A DNA stretch of 64,000 nucleotides, taken from positions 124,001 to 188,000 of the forward strand of contig NZ_JALDAY010000008.1 of the NCBI RefSeq assembly GCF_022698165.1, given 5' to 3'. Below are positions 6,795 to 15,350 of this stretch, in pieces. The position numbers and the translations under genes are program-made. Position 1 is the stretch's first letter, and each line of letters starts with the position of its first letter. This DNA comes from Streptomyces cylindrosporus (GTDB lineage Bacteria; Actinomycetota; Actinomycetes; Streptomycetales; Streptomycetaceae). The notes under the pieces were generated by a model. The model was not told the origin of the DNA and did no database searches. It saw only the letters and a program-made list of their open reading frames with translations.

Positions 6795-9344
6795 ATGGCA
6801 ACGACCACACCAGCCGGTGTGCGGGCTCATGCCAAGCACGGGGGAGGCTCCGCCGAGTACGCCCCGATGACCCATCGGCAGATCATGGAGGCCATCTCCG
6901 GTCTGCTGCTCGGCATGTTCGTGGCGATCCTGTCGTCGACGATCGTCACCAACGCCCTGCCGCACATCATCAGCGACCTCGGCGGCGGCCAGTCCGCCTA
7001 CACCTGGGTCGTCACCGCCGCCCTGCTGTCGATGACCGCGGCCACCCCGCTGTGGGGCAAGCTCGCCGACCTGTACAGCAAGAAGGCCCTCGTCCAGATA
7101 GCCCTCGTCATCTACGTGCTGGGGTCCGCGGCGGCCGGACTCTCGCAGAACGCCGGCATGCTCATCGCCTGCCGTGTCGTCCAGGGCATCGGCGTCGGCG
7201 GTCTGTCCGCCCTCGCCCAGATCGTCATGGCCGCGATGATCTCCCCGCGTGAGCGCGGGCGTTACTCCGGCTACCTCGGCGCCACCTTCGCCGTCGCGAC
7301 CGTCGGCGGCCCGCTGCTCGGCGGTGTCATCACCGACACCTCGTGGCTCGGCTGGCGCTGGTGCTTCTACGTCGGTGTCCCCTTCGCCGTGATCGCGCTG
7401 ATCGTGCTGCAGAAGACGCTGCACCTGCCGGTCGTGAAGCGGGACGTGAAGGTCGACTGGGCCGGCGCGTTCTTCATCGCCGCGGCCGTCTCGCTGCTGC
7501 TGGTCTGGGTCACCTTCGCCGGTGACAAGTACGACTGGATCTCGTGGCAGACGTACGCGATGGTCGGCGGATCGATCGTCCTCGGGCTCGTCTTCGTGCT
7601 CATCGAGTCGAAGGCCCGCGAGCCGATCATCCCGCTGCGGCTCTTCCGCAACCGCACCATCACGCTCGCGTCGCTGGCCTCGCTGTTCGTCGGTATCGCG
7701 ATGTTCACCGGCACGGTCTTCTTCAGCCAGTACTTCCAGCTCGCCCGCGACAAGTCCCCGACGATGTCCGGCGTGATGACGATCCCGATGATCGGCGGCC
7801 TGTTCGTCTCCTCCACCGTCTCCGGGCAGTTCATCACCCGCACCGGGCGCTGGAAGGCGTGGCTGGTCAGCGGTGGCGTGCTGGTGACGGCGGGCCTGGG
7901 CCTGCTCGGGACCATCCGGTACGACACGGCCTACTGGAAGATGTCGATCTTCATGGCCCTGCTGGGTCTCGGCATCGGCATGATGATGCAGAACCTGGTG
8001 CTGTGCACGCAGAACCAGGTCGAGCCGGGCGACCTCGGCTCCGCGAGCTCGACGGTCACCTTCTTCCGTTCCCTCGGCGGCGCGGTCGGCGTCTCGGCGC
8101 TGGGCGCGGTGATGTCCCACCGGATCACGCACTACGTCACGGACGGCATCGCCTCCCTCGACCCCAAGTACCGGGCCGCGCTGGCCGGTTCGAGCTCCTC
8201 GACCGACAGCATCCCGGACCTCGCCAAGCTGCCCGCCCCGATCCGCACGCTCATGGAGAGCGCGTACGGCCACGGCATCGCCGACGTCTTCCTGATCGCC
8301 GGCTGCCTCGCGGCCCTGGCGTTCCTGATCACCCTGTTCATCAAGGAGGTCCCGCTGAGGACCAAGGGCGCGCTGGCGCAGGCCGCGGCGGCGGAGGAGA
8401 CCCCGGCCGAGACGCCGGCCGAGGCGGAGACCGCTCCGGCCGCCGCCGAGGCGCAGGCTCCGGCCGCCGAGCACGTGCCGAGCTGGGCCGTGACCGCCTC
8501 CGAGACCGAGACCGCCGCCGACGGCACGCAGCGGCTGGCCGCGGTGGCCACCATCGCGCGGCCCGAGGAGTCCGCGGGCAGCGGTGGCATCCCGGTGCGC
8601 GGCTTCGTCCGCGGCAACGAGAGCGCGCCGGTCCCGGGGGCCGCCGTCACCCTGATCTCGCTGGCCGGACGCCAGCTGGGACGGTCGGTGGCGCAGGCCG
8701 ACGGGTCGTACGCGGTGGACGCGCCGAGCGTCGGGTCGTATGTGCTGATCGCGGCGGCGGACGGGTTCCAGCCGCAGGCGTCCACGGTGGTCGTCAACGG
8801 CGAGCCGGTCTCGTACGACGTCCTCCTGAGCGGCACCAGCGGGCTGAACGGGCTGGTGCGGGTCGCGGAGAGCGGGCTGCCGGTCAAGGACGCGATGGTC
8901 ATCGTGACCGATGTGCGCGGGGATCTGCTGGCCACCCAGGCCACGGGCGAGCAGGGCGAGTTCTCGTTCGCCGAGCTGGTGCCGGGGTCGGTGACCGTCG
9001 CGGTGAACGCCGCCGGGTACCGGCCGCGGGCGCTGCCCGTCGAGGTCGGCGGCGCCGGGGTCACCCGGATCGAGGTCGACCTGGACTCCGGGGCCCAGCT
9101 CCAGGGCGTCGTACGGGCGCCGCACGGTCCGCTGGCCGACGCGCGGGTCACGCTGGTCGACGCGGCGGGCAACGTGGTCGGCACCGCGACCACCGGTCCG
9201 GACGGGGCGTACGCCTTCACCGACCTGAACGGCGGCGACTACACGGTCATCGCGACGGGTTACCCGCCGGTGGCGACGGCGCTGACGGTGAACGGCCGTG
9301 GCGTCGACGACCACGACATCGAACTGGCCCATCCGGGCGAGTAG
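6795..9344 (+). CDS. MFS drug efflux pump (DHA2 type) with three C-terminal carboxypeptidase-regulatory-like domains
   Basis: An 849-residue fusion. Residues 30-520 are a 14-helix EmrB/QacA-type proton antiporter: motif A is GKLADLYSKKALVQI, motif C is GYLGATFAVATVGGPLLGG, and IACRVVQGIGVGGLSALAQI lies between. An Ala/Glu/Thr-rich linker (about 530-595) leads to three beta-sandwich repeats at about 600-682, 683-765 and 766-849. Each repeat has the pattern GAAVTLISLAG, then ADGSYAVDAP, then SYVLIAAADGFQP. DHA2 pumps place the C-terminus in the cytoplasm, odd for a domain usually found outside cells. It is co-transcribed with the MarR gene and ends before a strong terminator. The substrate is unknown. 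Confidence 0.88.
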   Translation: MATTTPAGVRAHAKHGGGSAEYAPMTHRQIMEAISGLLLGMFVAILSSTIVTNALPHIISDLGGGQSAYTWVVTAALLSMTAATPLWGKLADLYSKKALVQIALVIYVLGSAAAGLSQNAGMLIACRVVQGIGVGGLSALAQIVMAAMISPRERGRYSGYLGATFAVATVGGPLLGGVITDTSWLGWRWCFYVGVPFAVIALIVLQKTLHLPVVKRDVKVDWAGAFFIAAAVSLLLVWVTFAGDKYDWISWQTYAMVGGSIVLGLVFVLIESKAREPIIPLRLFRNRTITLASLASLFVGIAMFTGTVFFSQYFQLARDKSPTMSGVMTIPMIGGLFVSSTVSGQFITRTGRWKAWLVSGGVLVTAGLGLLGTIRYDTAYWKMSIFMALLGLGIGMMMQNLVLCTQNQVEPGDLGSASSTVTFFRSLGGAVGVSALGAVMSHRITHYVTDGIASLDPKYRAALAGSSSSTDSIPDLAKLPAPIRTLMESAYGHGIADVFLIAGCLAALAFLITLFIKEVPLRTKGALAQAAAAEETPAETPAEAETAPAAAEAQAPAAEHVPSWAVTASETETAADGTQRLAAVATIARPEESAGSGGIPVRGFVRGNESAPVPGAAVTLISLAGRQLGRSVAQADGSYAVDAPSVGSYVLIAAADGFQPQASTVVVNGEPVSYDVLLSGTSGLNGLVRVAESGLPVKDAMVIVTDVRGDLLATQATGEQGEFSFAELVPGSVTVAVNAAGYRPRALPVEVGGAGVTRIEVDLDSGAQLQGVVRAPHGPLADARVTLVDAAGNVVGTATTGPDGAYAFTDLNGGDYTVIATGYPPVATALTVNGRGVDDHDIELAHPGE

Positions 9345-9352
9345 TTCGGACC

Positions 9353-9424
9353 CCGGCCCGTGGCGGGCGGTGTGTGCGCGCTCTGAGCGGAGGCGCGCGC
9401 CCGACGCCACGGGCCGGTTCTTTT
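9353..9424 (+). terminator. Long hairpin terminator after the efflux pump
   Basis: CCGGCCCGTGGCG (9353-9365) pairs perfectly with CGCCACGGGCCGG (9405-9417). The 39-base loop can fold further (GGGCG with CGCCC). TTCTTTTC follows the stem. Confidence 0.75.
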
Positions 9425-9458
9425 CACGACCATCGCAGCACCGCAGGGAGAGAACGGG

Positions 9459-10280
9459 ATGGGACTGACCGCGAAGATCCGTACCAGGGACGGATGGGCC
9501 GTGTCGCACGCGGTCGTCACGGTGACCGACATGAGCGGCACGCAGGTGCTGCGGGCCGAGGCGGACGCCGAGGGGGCCGTGCGGGACACGACCTCGCTGA
9601 CGCCCGGGCCGTACGTCGTCATCGTCACCGCCGTCGGGTACGCGCCGGCCGCCTCCACGGCGATCGTCACCGCGAGCGGGCGGGCCGAACTGGGGAACGT
9701 CACGCTGGCCCGGCAGGGCGGTACGGAGCTGCCGCCGCCGGGACCGTGGACCGTCGACCCGGCGCACTCGAGCGTGGCGGCGGTGGCCCAGCACCTGGGG
9801 ATCTCCAGTGTGCGCGGGCGTTTCACCGACTTCGCGGGGCGGATCGAGATCGCGCCGGACGAGGTGGAGAAGTCGCGGGTGGAGGCGGTGATCCGGGCGG
9901 AGTCCATCGACACGGGGAACGGGATGCGGGACCAGCATCTGCGGTCGGCGGACTTCCTGGACGTGGAGCGGTTCCCGCGGATCACGTACCGGTCGAGCGG
10001 TCTTACGGCGGCGGGGGCCGACCGGTGGACCGTGCACGGGGAGCTGACGCTGCACGGGGTGGTGCGGCCGGTGGACCTGGACCTGGCGTACCTGGGGACG
10101 GGGTCCGACCCGTGGGGCGGGACGCGGGCGGCCTTCCGCGCCACGACCGAGCTGCGGCGGGAGGACTTCGCCATGAACTACAACCAGGTGGTGCAGGCGG
10201 GGATCGCGGCGATCGGTACGACGCTCAGGGTGGAACTCGACATTCAGGCGGTGCAGGGGGAGTCGCTGCCCCAGGCCTAG
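9459..10280 (+). CDS. YceI family lipid-binding protein with an N-terminal carboxypeptidase-regulatory-like domain
   Basis: A 273-residue protein. Residues 1-88 are one carboxypeptidase-regulatory-like repeat (HAVVTVTDMSG, PGPYVVIVTAVGYAPA) like those fused to the upstream pump. Residues 93-268 are a YceI lipocalin-like domain: WTVDPAHSSVAAVAQHLGIS, then VRGRFTDFAGRIEI, the signature NGMRDQHLRSADFLDVERFP, and LTLHGVVRPVDL. YceI proteins bind polyisoprenoid or amphiphilic ligands. No signal peptide is visible, so it may be cytoplasmic. GGGAGAG precedes the ATG. It lies past a terminator but in the same direction as the pump. Confidence 0.88.
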   Translation: MGLTAKIRTRDGWAVSHAVVTVTDMSGTQVLRAEADAEGAVRDTTSLTPGPYVVIVTAVGYAPAASTAIVTASGRAELGNVTLARQGGTELPPPGPWTVDPAHSSVAAVAQHLGISSVRGRFTDFAGRIEIAPDEVEKSRVEAVIRAESIDTGNGMRDQHLRSADFLDVERFPRITYRSSGLTAAGADRWTVHGELTLHGVVRPVDLDLAYLGTGSDPWGGTRAAFRATTELRREDFAMNYNQVVQAGIAAIGTTLRVELDIQAVQGESLPQA

Positions 10281-10289
10281 GCTGAGGGC

Positions 10290-10763
10290 ATGGCACCCAA
10301 CATCGCTACGAACACGACTGTCTCCCTTGAAGAGTTGCTGGACTTCGTACGGCCGCGGCACCGGGCGATCCTGCTGACGCGACGGGCCGACGGCAGCCCG
10401 CAGGCCTCGCCGCTGACCTGCGGGGTCGACGACTCGGGGCGGATCGTCGTCTCGACGTATCCCGACCGGGCGAAGACGCGGAACGCGAAGCGGGACGAGC
10501 GGGTCAGCGTCGTCGTGCTGAGCGACGAGTGGAACGGGCCGTGGGTCCAGGTGGACGGGACGGCCGAGGTCATCGACTCGCCGGAGTCCGTGGAGCCGCT
10601 GGTGGAGTACTTCCGGAACATCTCGGGGGAGCATCCGGACTGGGACGAGTACCGGGAGGCGATGGTGAAGCAGGGGAAGTCGATCATCCGGGTCACGCCG
10701 GTTAAGTGGGGGCCGGTGGCTACCGGGGGCTTTCCGGCCCGGCTGGCTTCGCCGGACGCCTAG
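10290..10763 (+). CDS. PPOX-class split-barrel flavoprotein (probably F420-dependent)
   Basis: A 157-residue protein with the FMN/F420-binding split barrel: LDFVRPRHRAILLTRRADGS, QASPLTCGVDDSGRIVVSTY, DRAKTRNAKRDERVSVVVLS, WVQVDGTAEVID. The length and the TRNAKRDERVSV motif match TIGR03618-like F420 reductases. The substrate is unknown. TAGGCT (10278-10283) followed by six bases and then ATG suggests a leaderless transcript independent of the YceI gene ten bases upstream. Confidence 0.85.
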   Translation: MAPNIATNTTVSLEELLDFVRPRHRAILLTRRADGSPQASPLTCGVDDSGRIVVSTYPDRAKTRNAKRDERVSVVVLSDEWNGPWVQVDGTAEVIDSPESVEPLVEYFRNISGEHPDWDEYREAMVKQGKSIIRVTPVKWGPVATGGFPARLASPDA

Positions 10764-10804
10764 GAGCTCGAGGCCATCGGTGGTCGGGCGAGTGCGGGTT
10801 CGGT

Positions 10805-10841
10805 GTGGCTGGTCGCGCAGTTCCCCGCGCCCCTTAAGGGC
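10805..10841. repeat. Dispersed Streptomyces intergenic repeat
   Basis: GGCTGGTCGCGCAG followed by TTCCCCGCGCCCCTTAAGGG matches a motif I recognise as scattered in hundreds of intergenic copies in many Streptomyces genomes. Part can fold as CCCCTTAAGGG. Its right end supplies the stop codon (TTA on this strand, 10834-10836) of the TetR gene. I saw only this one copy in the window. Confidence 0.55.
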
Positions 10842-11589
10842 GTTGCACCATAGCCTCGATTCCAGCCACCAGTAGGTCCAGGGCGAACCTGAAGTCCCGT
10901 TCGCGCATCTCCTCCACCGTGTCGCCCCCTCGGGCCGCCATGATGTCGGCGTTCTCCTCGATGATCGCGGCGGCCTCGGGGGCCTGGGTCACCGCGCTCA
11001 TCGCGTGCTGGAAGTACTCGTCCTGGGACATGCCCGCCGTGGCGCAGCGCGCGATGAAGTGGCCCTCGATCGTGCCGAAGCCGTACACGAACTGGAAGAC
11101 GGCCGAGATGGCGCCGGACAGTCCGTGCACGGGCAGGCCCGTCTTGCGGAGGACCTGCTGGACGACCCGGGAGAAGGCGAGGCTGTTCGGCCCGATGTTC
11201 AGGAACGTGCCGGCCAGCGGGGACAGCCACGGGTGGCGGACCAGCAGGGCGCGGTACTCCGTTGCCACGGTGCGCAGTTGGTCGCGCCAGTCCTCGTCGG
11301 CCTCCGGGGAGGGGAGGGCCAGCTCGCCGTAGGCCGCGTCCAGGGCGAGTTCGAGGAGGTCGTCCTTGGTGTCGACGTACCAGTAGACGGACATCGCGGT
11401 GACGCTCAGCTCCGCGGCGAGGCGCCGCATGGAGAACTTGGCGAGTCCCTCGGAGTCCAGGAGACGCACGGTGACCTCGGTGATGCGGTCACGGTCGAGG
11501 CCGGACGGCTGACCGCCGCGCCCACCTCGCCGGACCTTGCCCTCCAGCCACACACTGGTCCGCGCCGCCCGCTCGGCTGCCCTCACCAT
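10834..11589 (-). CDS. TetR family transcriptional regulator
   Basis: A 251-residue regulator. The N-terminal helix-turn-helix is LDRDRITEVTVRLLDSEGLA, FSMRRLAAELSVTAMSVYWY, VDTKDDLLELALD. The C-terminal ligand domain (about 100-250) contains LRKTGLPVHGLSGAISAVFQ. GAGGAAGG lies seven bases before the chosen ATG at 11589; an upstream in-frame start at 11613 has no ribosome site. It is the second gene of an operon with the MFS pump (43-base gap) and probably binds the palindrome at 13027-13059. Its stop codon lies in a dispersed repeat. Confidence 0.9.
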   Translation of the reverse strand: MVRAAERAARTSVWLEGKVRRGGRGGQPSGLDRDRITEVTVRLLDSEGLAKFSMRRLAAELSVTAMSVYWYVDTKDDLLELALDAAYGELALPSPEADEDWRDQLRTVATEYRALLVRHPWLSPLAGTFLNIGPNSLAFSRVVQQVLRKTGLPVHGLSGAISAVFQFVYGFGTIEGHFIARCATAGMSQDEYFQHAMSAVTQAPEAAAIIEENADIMAARGGDTVEEMRERDFRFALDLLVAGIEAMVQRP

Positions 11590-11631
11590 TGGCGCACCTT
11601 CCTCGACTTCCACGGTTCACTGATCAAGATG

Positions 11632-13023
11632 CTAGGCCGCAGCCATCTCCGAGTCTGCCCGCTGCGCGCGGCGCAGCAACGCCGCGGCCACGAACCCGCC
11701 CAGCAACACGGCCACGGCACCCACCAGCTGACCCGCCCTCAGCCCCTCCGCCAGCTCCCCGGAGGAGCTCAGCACCGCCCCGAGCACGGCTACCCCGAGC
11801 CCGTTCCCGAACTCGGCCAGGGTGCCGTTGATCCCGGCCCCGACCCCCGCCTTCTCCGGCGGGATCGAGCTCATGATGGCGTGCGCCATGGCCGGGTTGG
11901 CGATCGCGCAGCCACCGCCGATCAGCAGGAGCCCGAGCAGGGTCCCGCCGTAACCCCCGGCGTCGAACACGGCGATCGACACCAGCCCGCCCGCCATCAG
12001 CACCATCCCCAGCGCGATCGACACCGGCGTCCCGAGCCGCGCCGCCCACTTAGCCGACAGTCCCGAGAAGTTCAGGACGACCACGGTCAGCGCGAGCGGT
12101 GCCGTACGCAGACCCGCCTCCAGGGGGCCGTAACCCAGTACCAACTGCAGATGCTGGGTGAGGAGGAAGAGCGCGCCGCCCATGCCGAAGGTGATCAGGA
12201 CCGCTCCGGTGACCGCGCCCGTGAAACGGCGGTCCCGGAAGAAGTTCAGGTCGAGCATGGGGCACGGGATCTGGCTCTCCCAGTACGCGAAGGCGCCGAG
12301 GACGGCCACGGCGACCGCCGCCGTCAGCAGGACGCGGGGCGACAGCCAGCCGTGGTCCGGGCCGGAGATGATCGCGAACACCAGCGAGGCCATGCCGATC
12401 GTGGAGAGCAGGGCGCCGAGGACGTCCGGGCGGTCGCCGGCTGGATTCTTGGATTCCGGGACCAGGGCCACCACCGCCACCAGGCCCAGCGCCGCCACCG
12501 GCAGGTTGATCAGGAAGATCGCGCCCCACCAGAAGTGGTTCAGCATGAAGCCGCCGATGAGCGGGCCCGCAGCGAAGCCGAGCGCGTTGACCGCCGCCCA
12601 GACGCCGATCGCCTTCGGCTGCTCCGCGGGCGCGAAGATCTGCATCGCCACGGCCAGGGTGGTGGTCAGCAGCAGCGCGCCGCCGACGCCCATGCCGGCC
12701 CGCGCGGCGATCAACTGGCCGGTGGAGCCCGCGAATCCGGCGACCAGTGAGCCGATGCCGAACAGGGCGAGTCCGGCCAGCAGCATCTTCTTGCGGCCGT
12801 AGCGGTCGGCCGCGCTGCCCGCCGTGAGCAGCAGGCCGGACTGGACGAGCGAGTACGCGTTGATCATCCACTGGATGTCGGAGGTCTCGGCGTGCAGCTC
12901 CCGGGTGAGGGAGGGGATCGCCACGTTCAGGACGGTGTTGTCGAGCAGCACGGTGAGCTGGGCCAGACAGATGACACCGAGGATCAGCCAGCGTCGCGGG
13001 TGACCGTGAGGGGACGTAGACAT
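11632..13023 (-). CDS. MFS drug transporter (DHA2 type)
   Basis: A 463-residue, 14-helix proton-coupled exporter. It shows QLTVLLDNTVLNVAIPSLTR (motif D1), GSAADRYGRKKMLLAGLALF (motif A), RAGMGVGGALLLTTTLAVAM (motif B) and LGFAAGPLIGGFML (motif C). It heads an operon with the TetR gene. The ATG at 13023 is chosen because the in-frame GTG at 13032 lies inside the operator palindrome. No ribosome site precedes either codon. A -10 TATACG nine bases upstream of the ATG suggests a leaderless or very short-leader mRNA. The substrate is unknown. Confidence 0.9.
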   Translation of the reverse strand: MSTSPHGHPRRWLILGVICLAQLTVLLDNTVLNVAIPSLTRELHAETSDIQWMINAYSLVQSGLLLTAGSAADRYGRKKMLLAGLALFGIGSLVAGFAGSTGQLIAARAGMGVGGALLLTTTLAVAMQIFAPAEQPKAIGVWAAVNALGFAAGPLIGGFMLNHFWWGAIFLINLPVAALGLVAVVALVPESKNPAGDRPDVLGALLSTIGMASLVFAIISGPDHGWLSPRVLLTAAVAVAVLGAFAYWESQIPCPMLDLNFFRDRRFTGAVTGAVLITFGMGGALFLLTQHLQLVLGYGPLEAGLRTAPLALTVVVLNFSGLSAKWAARLGTPVSIALGMVLMAGGLVSIAVFDAGGYGGTLLGLLLIGGGCAIANPAMAHAIMSSIPPEKAGVGAGINGTLAEFGNGLGVAVLGAVLSSSGELAEGLRAGQLVGAVAVLLGGFVAAALLRRAQRADSEMAAA

Positions 13024-13026
13024 GCC

Positions 13027-13059
13027 GTACACCGTATAGCTGGCTGCTATACGGTGTAC
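13027..13059 (-). promoter_or_regulatory. TetR operator overlapping the MFS-TetR promoter
   Basis: GTACACCGTATAGC (13027-13040) and GCTATACGGTGTAC (13046-13059) are exact 14-base inverted arms around TGGCT. On the minus strand TTGTAC and TATACG, 17 bases apart, form a promoter lying almost entirely in the palindrome. A dimeric TetR bound here would block RNA polymerase, so self-regulation by the downstream TetR product is the simplest reading. Confidence 0.8.
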
Positions 13060-13089
13060 AACGCGTTTCGTTCGACCGGCTGCCGGCTG

Positions 13090-15348
13090 CTAGCTGCTCG
13101 CCTTCTGCGTCAGGTCGTAGAAGGTGGACGAACCCACCGTCACCTTCTTGAAGTTCTTCTCGACCCACGAGGTGATCTGCGAGGACGTGCCGTTGCTGCT
13201 GCCGCCCATGCCGCCGCCCGTGCCGGACGAGATGAAGTAGTGGATCTTTCCGTCCGCCACGTACTGCTTGAACTGGGCCAGTGTCGGGGACGGGTCCGTG
13301 CCGTTGAAGCCGCCGATCGCCATGACCGACTGGTCGGTGGCGAGCTGGTAGCTCGCGGCGTTCTGGGCGCCGATGGCCGCGGCGACCCAGGTGTACTTCG
13401 AGGAGTCCGCCTCCAGCAGCTTCTTGGCCTCGGAGCTCACGGTCGCGCCGTTCAGCAGGCCGCCGACGCCGCCGCCCATGCCGCCGCCGTCGCCCATCCG
13501 ACCCGGGCCGCCCTGCTGGTTCTGGGTGGTGCCGTTGCCGTTCTGCTGGCCCGGCATTCCGCCGCCGAAGCCGCCGTTGCCGTTGCCGGTCGTGCCGCCG
13601 CCCGGGAAGCCGTTGCCGTTCTGGGTGGTGCCGCCGGTGCCGTTCTGGCCCTGCTGACCGGGCATACCGCCGCCGAAGCCGCCGCGGTTGCCACCGCCGC
13701 CGGGACCGCCGCCCATGCCCATCATGCTCGCGCCGGCCGGACCGGCCGTCGGGATGGAGCCGGTGTGCGCGGAGTTGACCGTGCTCAGCGTGTACGCCGC
13801 CGGGCCCGCCAGCGCGGCCACCAGGCCCACCGCTGCTGCCCCGAGGGCGAGTTGACGCGAGATACGGCCCGCGAAGATCAGGCCGAGCGCGGCGGCCAGA
13901 CCGCCGATCAGGACCAGGTACTTCAGCCAGGGCAGGTAGGTGGAGGTGCGGTTGAGCAGGACGTAACCCCAGACCGCGGCCGAGACGACGGCGGCGGCGA
14001 GGGTCATCGACGCCCACAGCTCGGCGCGCTTCTCCCACAGGAGCCCGGCGCCCATGCCGATCACCGCGGCGATGTAGGGGGCGAGGGCGATCGTGTAGTA
14101 CTGGTGGAAGATGCCCGCCATGTAGCTGAACACGATCATGGTCATCAGCAGCGAGCCGCCCCAGACCAGGAACGACGCCCGGGTCACCGAGGTCCGCTTC
14201 AGCTTGCGGGTCGCCACCAGGCCGCCGGCGAGCAGGATCAGCGCGGCCGGGATCAGCCAGGAGATCTGGCTGCCGATCTCGGAGTTGAACATCCGGTCCC
14301 AGCCGGTCGCGCCCCACTGCCCGGTGCCGCCACCGCCGCCACCGCCGCCGACGCTGCCGGTCTCGTCGCCGCTGAGGCGGCCGAGGCCGTTGTAGCCGAA
14401 GGTCAGCGACAGGAAGCTGTTGTCCTGCGAACCGCCGATGTAGGGGCGGGAGGAGGCGGGCCACAGCTCGACGATCGCGACCCACCAGCCGCCGGAGACG
14501 ACCAGCGCGACCGTGGCCAGGGCGAGCTGTCCGATGCGCTTCCTCAGCCGGTGCGGGCCGACGGCCGCGTAGACGAAGGCCAGCGCCGGCAGGATCAGGA
14601 AGGCCTGCAGGGTCTTGGCGAGGAAGGCGAAACCGATCGCCACGCCCGCCCACACCAGCCACCTGGTCTTGCCGTCCTCGACGGCCCGTACGACGAAGTA
14701 GCAGGCCAGCGCCATCAGCAGGGCCAGCATCGCGTCCGGGTTGTTGAACCGGAACATCAGCGCCGCGACGGGAGTGAGCGCGAGTACCGCACCCGCGATC
14801 AGACCTGCCCCGGGGCTGAACCGGCGGCGCACGGAGGCGTAGACGACGGCGACCGTGCCGACGCCCATGAGGACCTCGGGGCCGAGGATCGTCCAGGAGT
14901 TCAGGCCGAAGATCCTGGCCGCGATCTCCATCGGCCACATGAACGCCGAGGGCTTGTCGACGGTGATCGCGTTGCCCGCGTCCAGCGAGCCGAAGAACAT
15001 CGCCTTCCAGCTCTTGGTGCCGGCCTGGACGGCCGCCGAGTAGAAGGAGTTGGCGTAGCCGGACGCGCTCAGGTTGTAGAAGTACAGCAGCGCTGTGGCG
15101 AGCAGCAGGCCCCAGAACGCGGGGCGCGCCCAGCGGGGATCCTCGGGGCGGCCGCGCCACAGTCTCTGCCCGAAGGGCTGCTTGGGCTCACCGGACCGGG
15201 GTTCGGCGGGCAGGGACTGGTCGGGAAGGGGCTCGGCGGGGAGGGCCGGCTCCCGCACCGGGGAGTCGATCGTCTGCGACGGCCCCCAGGAGGACGGGCC
15301 GGGCCCGGACCCTCCCTGATGGGTCGTCCGGTCGTAGTGGGTGGTCAT
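13090..15348 (-). CDS. ArnT/PMT-like (GT39) membrane glycosyltransferase with glycine-rich insert
   Basis: A 752-residue integral membrane transferase probably using a polyprenyl-phosphate sugar donor. The N-terminal 75 residues are cytoplasmic and Pro rich. PRWARPAFWGLLLATALLYF opens the membrane region. The first external loop has VDKPSAFMWPMEIAARIFGL, carrying the acidic catalytic position of the superfamily. RFNNPDAMLALLMALACYFV is a second PMT hallmark. About 12 membrane helices end near residue 540. Residues about 555-640 form a low-complexity Gly/Asn/Gln stretch with duplicated GGFGGGMPGQQ. A compact outer domain follows, ending SSTFYDLTQKASS. Its ATG is two bases after the GT2-GtrA stop, so the pair is coupled. 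Confidence 0.85.
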   Translation of the reverse strand: MTTHYDRTTHQGGSGPGPSSWGPSQTIDSPVREPALPAEPLPDQSLPAEPRSGEPKQPFGQRLWRGRPEDPRWARPAFWGLLLATALLYFYNLSASGYANSFYSAAVQAGTKSWKAMFFGSLDAGNAITVDKPSAFMWPMEIAARIFGLNSWTILGPEVLMGVGTVAVVYASVRRRFSPGAGLIAGAVLALTPVAALMFRFNNPDAMLALLMALACYFVVRAVEDGKTRWLVWAGVAIGFAFLAKTLQAFLILPALAFVYAAVGPHRLRKRIGQLALATVALVVSGGWWVAIVELWPASSRPYIGGSQDNSFLSLTFGYNGLGRLSGDETGSVGGGGGGGGTGQWGATGWDRMFNSEIGSQISWLIPAALILLAGGLVATRKLKRTSVTRASFLVWGGSLLMTMIVFSYMAGIFHQYYTIALAPYIAAVIGMGAGLLWEKRAELWASMTLAAAVVSAAVWGYVLLNRTSTYLPWLKYLVLIGGLAAALGLIFAGRISRQLALGAAAVGLVAALAGPAAYTLSTVNSAHTGSIPTAGPAGASMMGMGGGPGGGGNRGGFGGGMPGQQGQNGTGGTTQNGNGFPGGGTTGNGNGGFGGGMPGQQNGNGTTQNQQGGPGRMGDGGGMGGGVGGLLNGATVSSEAKKLLEADSSKYTWVAAAIGAQNAASYQLATDQSVMAIGGFNGTDPSPTLAQFKQYVADGKIHYFISSGTGGGMGGSSNGTSSQITSWVEKNFKKVTVGSSTFYDLTQKASS

Positions 15349-15350
15349 CG

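Noticed and set aside
6654..10634. Minus-strand 1326-codon open frame over the efflux pump and YceI genes
   Set aside because: Shadow of real plus-strand genes; composition (RR, DD, HH, QQ) and lack of any domain show it is not coding.
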